A DNA stretch of 64,000 nt from Actinokineospora diospyrosa (GTDB lineage Bacteria; Actinomycetota; Actinomycetes; Mycobacteriales; Pseudonocardiaceae), in assembly GCF_024171925.1 (NCBI RefSeq), contig NZ_JAMTCO010000002.1:62001-126000 (forward strand). The letters are read 5' to 3'. A program made the translations under genes and the position numbers. The notes beneath the pieces were generated by a model. It did no database searches. It worked only from the letters and a program-made list of their open reading frames with translations, and was not told the origin of the DNA. Of this stretch, positions 58,372 to 64,000 are shown piece by piece (the first letter of the stretch is position 1; each line of letters starts with the position of its first letter).

Positions 58372-59703
58372 ATGGCGGAGTCGGGGAATCCGGTGCACAA
58401 CGAGATCGCCCCCGGTGCGGTGATCTCCGGCGATGTCGTGCTCACCGGCTCGGTCGTCGGCGGCATCCACAACTACCACTTCACTTCGGGCCGCTCCGCG
58501 CCGTTCGAGGTGCCCAATATCAGTATGGCGCAGGCCGAGGAATTCTACGAGACCGCGCGCAGGCTCGAATTCGAGTGGGAGGTCGAGGTCCCGTTCGCGG
58601 AGATCCGGGAATTGCTGCACGCGGCGGCGCGCGCTGGTCACGTCGACGCGATGGCCAAGTACGGCCTGATCGTCGAGGGCCGGTTGCAGGCCATGCTGAG
58701 CGGTCGCGAGGCCGACCCGGCGACCCTGGACGTCGACGGGGCCCTGCGGTGGTACACCAGGTCCGCGCACCTCGGCAGCCCCGCGGGCGCGCTGTACCTG
58801 GGTCGGATCTACGAGGAGCACTTCGGCAACCCCGCCGACGCCCTGAAGTGGTACGCGAAAGCCGCCGACGCCGGGGTCGCGGCCGCCCGTTCCCGGCACG
58901 ACGGCCTGCGGAGGCGGTTGGAACTCGGCCTCGGTCACCTCGCGGGCAAGAAAGCGTTCAGCACAGCGTCGACCCCGCGGACCGGAAGGACACCGATGCC
59001 CCCGAGAACCGATTTCGACCGCTGGATCGCCACCGAATGGGACAACAGCGAACCCAAAGCCATCGCGTTCTGCCTCGGTCAACTCGCCGAGACCTGCGGT
59101 GGTCCGCACGGCGAGTGGGGAGTGCTCGCCGAACCGGAACAAGTCGCGCTGGTCAAGCATTTCAGCGCACTGCACCCCACGCTGATCACCCTTCCCGGGG
59201 TGGCGTTCGAGTACCACCAGGGCATCGGCGAGGGGAATCTCCGCGATTTCGCCGCGCGGCTCCTGTCCGGTCAGGTGCCCGATCCGCACGACTTGGCACC
59301 GGTGTGGGCGCGGCAGAAGCGCGAGGGCCGGGTCAGCACCACGCAGTTCTTCTACACCGTCGAACTGACCGTCGACGACTTCGACCACTTCACCTCAGTG
59401 CTCGACAACATCGTCGACCTCCTGCGTGCCGAGGCGAGCGCCGACCCGGTCCGCCGCGAGTACCAGCTCAAGATCGCGCTCATCCACCAGGAACTCCGCC
59501 ACCGCCGCGAGTCCGCAGTCCCCGCCGCGACCGGGCGCGGCACGTGGGAGTTCTTCCCGCTGTTCACCCCGGAGCAGCTGCAGGACGTGCTGGCCCTCGC
59601 CGACCGATGCGCAACGGACGCAGCCGCCCCCGCGGACTCCCAAGCCTTCTGGGCCCGCTTCGCCGCGGCCCTGCGCGCCGCACCCGCCCAGCCGTTCTCC
59701 TAG
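58372..59703 (+). CDS. Sel1-repeat protein with conflict-system-type N-terminal motif
   Basis: 443 residues. The N-terminus, NEIAPGAVISGDVVLTGSVVGGIHNYHF, resembles the short G-x-V-x-G motif seen at the start of many actinobacterial STAND-NTPase and effector-associated proteins. Residues ~60-190 hold Sel1-like helical repeats (AMAKYGLIVEG, ALRWYTRSAHLGSPAGALYLGRIYEE, ALKWYAKAADAGVAAAR). The rest (from ~205, RTDFDRWIATEWDNSEPKAIAFCLG) is a helical domain I do not recognise. ATG start behind GGGGTGG. Sel1 repeats mediate protein contacts; the link to defence is inferred from the motif and from the NACHT remnant 3 kb away. Confidence 0.75.
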   Translation: MAESGNPVHNEIAPGAVISGDVVLTGSVVGGIHNYHFTSGRSAPFEVPNISMAQAEEFYETARRLEFEWEVEVPFAEIRELLHAAARAGHVDAMAKYGLIVEGRLQAMLSGREADPATLDVDGALRWYTRSAHLGSPAGALYLGRIYEEHFGNPADALKWYAKAADAGVAAARSRHDGLRRRLELGLGHLAGKKAFSTASTPRTGRTPMPPRTDFDRWIATEWDNSEPKAIAFCLGQLAETCGGPHGEWGVLAEPEQVALVKHFSALHPTLITLPGVAFEYHQGIGEGNLRDFAARLLSGQVPDPHDLAPVWARQKREGRVSTTQFFYTVELTVDDFDHFTSVLDNIVDLLRAEASADPVRREYQLKIALIHQELRHRRESAVPAATGRGTWEFFPLFTPEQLQDVLALADRCATDAAAPADSQAFWARFAAALRAAPAQPFS

Positions 59704-59778
59704 TGGTGCGACCCAGAACGTCGACCGTGCCTCGACCCACTTGGCGGCGTTCTGAGTCGAGCTGAGTCGAGCCACTAG
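59700..59778. terminator. Inverted repeat between convergent genes, possible bidirectional terminator
   Basis: CTAGTGG at 59700-59706 pairs with CCACTAG at 59772-59778, and AGAACG at 59715-59720 with CGTTCT at 59748-59753. The two converging stop codons sit in the outer stem, and GAGTCGAGCT-like repeats lie between. There is no T run, as is usual in this GC range. Confidence 0.5.
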
Positions 59779-60344
59779 GCGCTCGGCCAGTTCCGCAGGA
59801 GCGCGTCGAGTGCCGCCACGGTCGCGGCCCAGGACGCGTCCACCTCGCGCGGGGTGAGCCGGAAGCGGCCGCCCGCCTCCAGGGTCACGTACCCGTGGAA
59901 GGTGCTGTGCAGCAGCCGGATCGCGTCGGTCTGGGCGGGTTCGGGCAGCTGGTAGCCGCGCAGCAGGGCGCGGGTCATCGCCGAGTGCCGCCCGGCTGCG
60001 CTCCCCGCCACCGTTTCGTCGTCGAGGTCGAGCTGCGCGGCCGCGTACCGGCCGGGGTGGCGCAGCGCGTAGTCGCGGTAGGCGTTGGCGAACGCGACCA
60101 GCGCGTCCTTGCCCGCCCGGCCCGCCAGCGCGTCGGCGACCCGGTCGGCGAGCTCGGCCATGGCCAGCAGCGCGACCCGAACCCGCAGGTCGCGGGCGCT
60201 CTTGATGTGCGAGTACAGGCTCGCGTCGCGCACCCCGAACCGCCGCGCCACGGTCGAGACGGTCACGTTCTCGAACCCGAGCTCATCGGCCAGCTCCGCC
60301 GCCGCCAGCGTCAGCCGCTCGACCGTCACCCCAGCGCGCGCCAT
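59775..60344 (-). CDS. TetR/AcrR-family transcriptional regulator
   Basis: 189 residues. The N-terminal helix-turn-helix is clear (LTLAAAELADELGFENVTVSTVARRFGVRDASLYSHIKSARDLR), and the C-terminal ligand-binding part has YRDYALRHPGRYAAAQ and LLHSTFHGYVTLEAGGRF, typical of a WHG-type TetR subfamily. It probably represses itself and the divergent FBP-type gene, 54 bases away; a candidate operator lies in that gap. The ligand is unknown. Confidence 0.9.
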   Translation of the reverse strand: MARAGVTVERLTLAAAELADELGFENVTVSTVARRFGVRDASLYSHIKSARDLRVRVALLAMAELADRVADALAGRAGKDALVAFANAYRDYALRHPGRYAAAQLDLDDETVAGSAAGRHSAMTRALLRGYQLPEPAQTDAIRLLHSTFHGYVTLEAGGRFRLTPREVDASWAATVAALDALLRNWPSA

Positions 60345-60370
60345 GCGTTCCCACCTAAGTTGGTTATTCA

Positions 60371-60393
60371 GTTGCCTAGGGGTATTAGGCTAC
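60371..60393. promoter_or_regulatory. Candidate TetR operator
   Basis: GTTGCCTA at 60371-60378 and TAGGCTAC at 60386-60393 form an inverted repeat with 7 of 8 bases matching and a 7-base spacer, in the divergent gap between the TetR gene and its neighbour. It also looks a little like half of an IdeR box. Confidence 0.4.
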
Positions 60394-60398
60394 TCCCT

Positions 60399-60881
60399 AT
60401 GTTGCCGGTCACCGAGAACGCCATCCGGGCCTCCTTCGTCAACTGCACGAAGGGCGAGGCCAAGCGCCTGGTCGTCCCCCGCGACCTCGCCGAACGCCCC
60501 TGGGCCGACCTGGACTTCCTGGGCTGGCGCGACCCGGCGTCACGCGAGCGCGCCTACCTGGTCGCCGAGTCCGACGACCGCCTCGTCGGCGTCGCCCTGC
60601 GGGTCGCCCCGCAGGCGGGCCAGGTCCGGCGCGGCATGTGCGCGCTGTGCCTCACCACCCACCCGGGCACCGGTGTGTCGTTGATGACGGCCCGCAAGCC
60701 CGGGCAGTCCGCCAGTTCCGTGGGCACCTACATCTGCACCGACCTCGCCTGCTCGCTCTACCTGCGCGGCAAGAAGCAGACCGAGCCGGGCGGGCGCCTG
60801 CGCGAGTCCCTCACCCTCGCCGAGGTGATCGACCGCACCGCCGCCAACCTGGCGGCCTTCCTGAACCGGGTGCGCGAGTAG
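60399..60881 (+). CDS. FBP-type treble-clef zinc-finger protein
   Basis: 160 residues. The cysteines MCALC and ICTDLACSLYLRGKK form the treble-clef zinc finger found at the C-terminus of the elongation-factor-G-binding protein FBP. In actinobacteria the domain also occurs alone, as here. FBP-type proteins bind EF-G on the ribosome and one member helps in fusidic-acid resistance; whether this stand-alone domain does so is not known. The ATG at 60399 lies just after the TetR-operator-like repeat, so the TetR protein should control it. The longer reading from 59895 is antisense to tetR and is rejected. Confidence 0.82.
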   Translation: MLPVTENAIRASFVNCTKGEAKRLVVPRDLAERPWADLDFLGWRDPASRERAYLVAESDDRLVGVALRVAPQAGQVRRGMCALCLTTHPGTGVSLMTARKPGQSASSVGTYICTDLACSLYLRGKKQTEPGGRLRESLTLAEVIDRTAANLAAFLNRVRE

Positions 60882-61017
60882 TACCGGGTCGGAGTGCCCG
60901 GTGCGCGGCACCAAGGTCCCGGGTGGCTGAGGACCTCGGACAGCGGTGACCCGACCACCATCGCCACTACCGTCGGTGGTGCGGTCCGCAATCGTCCACA
61001 GTGAACAGGAGTGCGGT

Positions 61018-61875
61018 ATGAGCCACCCCGTATCGGTTGCCGTCGACGGCTCCGAGTCCGCCCGCGAGGCCGTGGTGTGGGCGGCCGCCGAAGCCCACCG
61101 GCGCGAGACCTGGCTGCGGGTCGTCACCGTCTACCCGTGGCCCATCACCGGTTTCCCCGAGGCCGCCGCCACCGGCCCCCAGTTGCTCGCGGGTCTGCGG
61201 GAACAGGCCCACGCGACCCTCGCCGAGGCGCGGGACGCGGCCAACGTGACAGCGCCCGACCTGCTCGTGCGCACCGCCGCGCTGGAGGGTGACGTCGTGG
61301 CGGAACTCCGCGCGGCGAGCGAGGGGGCGACGCTGCTGGTGCTGGGATCGCGTGGACTGGGCGGCTTCTCGGGCATGCTGCTCGGTTCGACCGCGGTCGC
61401 GTTGTCCGCGCACGGCGCCTGCCCCGTCGTCGTGGTCCGGGGTGAGAGCAAGGGGTCCCGCGTCGTGGTCGGCGTCGATGGTGGGCCGACCGATGACGCC
61501 GCGCTGGCGTTCGCCTTCGAGCACGCGGCCACCGCCAACCACACCGTCGTCGCGACCCACGCCTGGAGCGACACCCTCCTCGACGCCGCCCACACCGCGG
61601 GCTACGCCGCGCTGGACTGGGGGCAACTGTCCACACAGGCCGGTGAGCTGCTCGCCGACCGGGTCGCGCCCTGGCGCGCCAAGTTCCCCGCCGTCCCCGT
61701 GGAGCTGGTCGTTGCCCGCTCCCGGCCCGCCCGACTGCTCCTCGAGCAGGCGGCCGACGCCGAGTTGGTGGTCGTCGGATCGCGTGGGCGGGGCGGTTTC
61801 GCCGGACTCCTGCTCGGGTCAACCAGCCAGGCCTTGATCCGGCACAGCCCGTGCCCGGTATCGATCGTTCGCTGA
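61018..61875 (+). CDS. Universal stress protein, two USP domains
   Basis: 285 residues made of two USP domains. Each has the ATP-binding G-x2-G-x9-G-S/T pattern: GSRGLGGFSGMLLGST (first) and GSRGRGGFAGLLLGST (second); each starts with V-x-V-D-G. Tandem-domain USPs of this type are common in actinobacteria and several are induced by hypoxia or dormancy in mycobacteria. The convergent Acg-like nitroreductase gene belongs to a family that is co-induced there, but I see no clear DosR box. ATG at 61018 with AGGAG upstream. Confidence 0.93.
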   Translation: MSHPVSVAVDGSESAREAVVWAAAEAHRRETWLRVVTVYPWPITGFPEAAATGPQLLAGLREQAHATLAEARDAANVTAPDLLVRTAALEGDVVAELRAASEGATLLVLGSRGLGGFSGMLLGSTAVALSAHGACPVVVVRGESKGSRVVVGVDGGPTDDAALAFAFEHAATANHTVVATHAWSDTLLDAAHTAGYAALDWGQLSTQAGELLADRVAPWRAKFPAVPVELVVARSRPARLLLEQAADAELVVVGSRGRGGFAGLLLGSTSQALIRHSPCPVSIVR

Positions 61876-61899
61876 CTCCGCCTTGCGCTGACCCCGCAT

Positions 61900-61933
61900 G
61901 AGCCGGACCGCCCCAGGAAGGGTGGTCCGGCTC
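61900..61933. terminator. Hairpin terminator between convergent USP and nitroreductase genes
   Basis: GAGCCGGACC (61900-61909) pairs perfectly with GGTCCGGCTC (61924-61933); the loop is 14 bases, of which several can pair further. GGTTTCGTT follows. It can serve both strands. Confidence 0.75.
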
Positions 61934-61956
61934 GGTTTCGTTGAAGGTGAAGGCTC

Positions 61957-62925
61957 CTAGACGAAATCCAGGACGTCGGTGACCGGTCTCCGTGGTGTTC
62001 GCGGCAACTCGCCCGCGCCCGCCATCGGCCTGCCGACCCGCACCACCATCTGCGGCACCATCGTGTTCCCCACCACCTCCGCCCGCACCCGGGCGCGCGA
62101 CGAGGGGGACTCCAGCGACTGCGTGATCGGGCACGAGACGAGCCGCGAAGCCGTCGCCGCCAACGTCACCGCACTGGTCGCCTCGCCCGCGCGCAATCTC
62201 GACTCCCGGTCGTCGGATTCGGTCCCCAGCACCAAGAGCGTCCCCGCGCCACCCTGGGGCGACGCCAGGCCGGGGGCGGAGAACCGCCGCGTGACGAGGT
62301 CGCCGTAGCGGACCTCCCGGGGCGTGTTCGCCGAGGGCACCCCGTCGACGGATCCGCTGTGCCTACCGGACCACGCCGCCATCTCGTCGTGCGAAGCATT
62401 TGACCGCAACGAGTTGGCCAGGTTCGTCAGCTCGGCGAGCCGCGCCCGGGCGGGGCCGGTCACCACCTGGACCAGCACGCCCAACTCCGCCGCCGCGCGG
62501 ATCATCTCCCGCAGCGGGGTGTCCTCGACCGGCCACTCGGCGTAGCCGCGGCGATCACTGCGCCTGCGGATGATCGCTGACGCCGCAAGGACTTCCGCGC
62601 GACTCGGGGGTGCGGAAGTCAGTTCCACCTCGGCCAGCAGCGTCGGATCGGCCGGGTCGGGCCCGCGGTGCACCCGCGACCGCCAGCCGAACGCCGCCAG
62701 CGCGGTGACCAGGTGGTGCAACGCCGCGCCGCAGCTGATCACCAGGTCGCGGCCGTCCGGATCGGCGGCGGTCAACCGCCTGGTCTGATCGGCGTGCAGG
62801 CGGATCGAGGACCGGCCGACCCGCCAGCGCCACGGCTGGGTGTTGTGCGCCGACGGCGCGCAGCACGCCAACCGCAGGGCGGTCACCACCGTCTCGTTGT
62901 CGGGGAACACCTCGGCCGCGGTCAT
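61957..62925 (-). CDS. Acg-like nitroreductase-family FMN protein
   Basis: 322 residues. The N-terminal string LRLACCAPSAHNTQPWRWRV and later RRRSDRRGYAEWPVE are those of the Acg family (Rv2032/Rv3131-like), nitroreductase-fold proteins with a lid; some bind FMN and may store it. The C-terminus has TLLVLGTESDDRESRLRAGEA and PQMVVRVGRP. The enzyme activity is unproven in the family. The ATG at 62925 with GAGGA upstream is preferred over the reading to 63090. It is convergent with the universal stress gene. Confidence 0.88.
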   Translation of the reverse strand: MTAAEVFPDNETVVTALRLACCAPSAHNTQPWRWRVGRSSIRLHADQTRRLTAADPDGRDLVISCGAALHHLVTALAAFGWRSRVHRGPDPADPTLLAEVELTSAPPSRAEVLAASAIIRRRSDRRGYAEWPVEDTPLREMIRAAAELGVLVQVVTGPARARLAELTNLANSLRSNASHDEMAAWSGRHSGSVDGVPSANTPREVRYGDLVTRRFSAPGLASPQGGAGTLLVLGTESDDRESRLRAGEATSAVTLAATASRLVSCPITQSLESPSSRARVRAEVVGNTMVPQMVVRVGRPMAGAGELPRTPRRPVTDVLDFV

Positions 62926-63393
62926 CGCACCGTCCTCTTTGGTCGCTCCGGACCGGGTCGGTGCCCATGGCGCCCGCCCCGGGTCCGGTACCGCAAGCCT
63001 CGGTCCCCGACCGGGCCCGCGTCCGCCGCCCAAAGTCCCGTCGTGGCACGTCTTCGGGCCCTGTGGTTGGTGAGGGGCGAAACGTCGCAATAACCTGTTG
63101 CGAAGTGGCGAACCGGTCAGTGGAAACGCGGTGGGAATTAATGCTGTGGATGAGGCGGCAATTGTGATAAGGGTCGGGTGTGACGCGAGCGTTCAGCCGT
63201 CGCCGCTCGGGCATTCGGCGTAATTCGGGCCCGATTGGCACTCGTCAAGTAGTTGGTGACCAGGCAAAACGGACTATTGTTCGAGTAAGTCGAACCGGCG
63301 GAACTTGATGGTCGAAACATTGTTTGGCACTTCCCCCGGTGCGGATCCGACAGCTATGGTCCGTTCGACCGCGCCGATTCCTGGGGGTTTCAC
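62926..63393. other. Intergenic region, no gene seen
   Basis: The first half is GC-rich upstream DNA of the nitroreductase gene. The second half (from ~63090) is distinctly more AT-rich and should hold the promoter of the secreted protein. Open frames across it have no domain, biased composition or ribosome site. Confidence 0.6.
63279..63295. promoter_or_regulatory. Perfect inverted repeat GTTCGA-N5-TCGAAC, candidate operator
   Basis: Six-base arms with a 5-base spacer, 99 bases before the ATG of the secreted protein. The arm order is the reverse of the actinobacterial SOS box (TCGAAC-N4-GTTCGA), so it is not a standard LexA site; the binder is unknown. Confidence 0.35.
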
Positions 63394-64000
63394 ATGCGCC
63401 GAAGTTCCCGCACGCCCACACGAGATCTGTTCGTCCGCGCCGCCGCGCGGACCGGGCAGACCCTGCTCATCGCCGCGCTCGCGGTAGCCGGTCTGAGCAC
63501 GACGGCCACCGCCGCCCCCGCGCCCGCCGCGTCGTCGTTGACCGGCGCCGAGCAGGACGCCTTCGCCAAGGCCAAGGCCACCGGGGAGCCGGTGGTGGTC
63601 GCCGACGCGGTCACCGAGACGAGCCAGGTCCTGGTGAAGCCGGACGGCCGGTTCGTCTACGAGTCCAGCGCCGCCCCGCAGCGGGTCAAGCGCGGCGACA
63701 AGTGGCAGCCCGTCGACGCCGCCCTGCGCGCCGCTGCCGACGGCACCCTCACCCCCGCCGCCGCCCCGCTGGACGTCTCGTTCTCCGGCGGCGGCACCGC
63801 CCCGTACGTCACGCTGAAGTCGGCGCAGGGCCAGGTCGCGCTGCACTGGCCGACCCCGCTGCCCGCGCCGCGGGTGGACGGTTCCACCGCGACCTACGCC
63901 GGTGTCCTGCCCGGCGTCGACCTCGTCCTCGCCGCTTCACCGCTGAGCTACCAGCAGGTCCTGGTGGTGCACGACGCCGACGCGGCGGCCAACCCGGCGC
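63394..64000 (+). CDS. Large secreted protein, N-terminal part (cut by window end)
   Basis: The frame is open to the last base, giving 202 residues. A long basic n-region (MRRSSRTPTRDLFVRAAARTG) and a hydrophobic core ending in TATAAPAPA make a Sec signal peptide. The mature part (GEPVVVADAVTETSQVLVKPDGRFVYE, KWQPVDAALRAAADGTLTP, VDLVLAASPLSYQQVLVVHD) is the shared N-terminus of very long actinobacterial surface proteins that carry LamG, DNRLRE or RHS/YD repeats and sometimes C-terminal toxins. What follows here is outside the window. ATG with GGGGG 7 bases upstream. Confidence 0.8.
   Translation, partial: MRRSSRTPTRDLFVRAAARTGQTLLIAALAVAGLSTTATAAPAPAASSLTGAEQDAFAKAKATGEPVVVADAVTETSQVLVKPDGRFVYESSAAPQRVKRGDKWQPVDAALRAAADGTLTPAAAPLDVSFSGGGTAPYVTLKSAQGQVALHWPTPLPAPRVDGSTATYAGVLPGVDLVLAASPLSYQQVLVVHDADAAANPA

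Noticed and set aside
60371-60393. IdeR/DmdR iron box
   Set aside because: Only TTAGGCTA matches half of TTAGGTTAGGCTAACCTAA; the other half is absent and the neighbours are not iron genes.

Overview
The window looks like part of a chromosome from a very GC-rich actinobacterium. The gene families suggest Pseudonocardiaceae or a close relative: an MbtI/MbtB-like siderophore start, a SigC-like ECF sigma factor, LexA, frequent GTG starts and paired NACHT/Sel1-type conflict proteins. The taxon is an inference.

Bases 1-35123 are dominated by a siderophore locus of the non-ribosomal peptide synthetase (NRPS) type. An MbtH partner and an MbtI-like salicylate synthase lead. They are followed by an ArCP-Cy-A-PCP starter, a salicyl-AMP ligase, a C-A-PCP-E protein, a 4976-residue four-module protein and a C-A-PCP-TE terminator. 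The line should join salicylate to seven residues: an MbtB-like heterocyclised residue, an Asn/Asp-type residue (D), Thr (D), two residues with an acidic, probably basic-residue-binding pocket, N-hydroxyornithine (D), and a third such residue. Behind it sit a siderophore-binding lipoprotein, a SyrP-like dioxygenase, two FecCD-type permeases and, probably as a separate unit, a DadA-like FAD oxidoreductase. Most junctions are GTGA or ATGA overlaps, so one long translationally coupled operon is likely. No ornithine N-hydroxylase and no ABC ATPase for the permeases are in the window.

Bases 35124-48350 carry ordinary metabolic and regulatory genes: an amidase, two tandem small secreted proteins, a DUF2306 membrane protein, a two-component pair, a GNAT acetyltransferase, an MFS transporter with a GH88-like protein, and an acyl-CoA dehydrogenase / CoA-transferase / acyl-CoA ligase group. 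A Zn/Mn-type ABC system (47608-50742) is split by a ~900-bp block of ~300-bp tandem repeats, each carrying a decayed copy of the end of its ATPase gene.

Bases 50743-64000 hold a SigC-like sigma factor divergent from a zinc-finger anti-sigma factor, lexA next to a 5'-truncated and frameshifted NACHT NTPase, and a repeat-rich intergenic zone (55328-56330). That zone contains a 69-bp tandem array, a 144-bp palindromic element also found inverted at 35355, and a tight array of DnaA-box-like TGTGGACAA sites. Then come a secreted subtilase, a Sel1-repeat protein with a conflict-system-type N-terminus, a TetR regulator divergent from an FBP-type zinc-finger protein, a universal stress protein, an Acg-like nitroreductase, and the start of a secreted protein that runs off the window.

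The most unusual signals outside the NRPS are non-coding: a 71-bp composite element in five copies, the inverted palindromic element pair, and the regularly spaced DnaA-box-like array.
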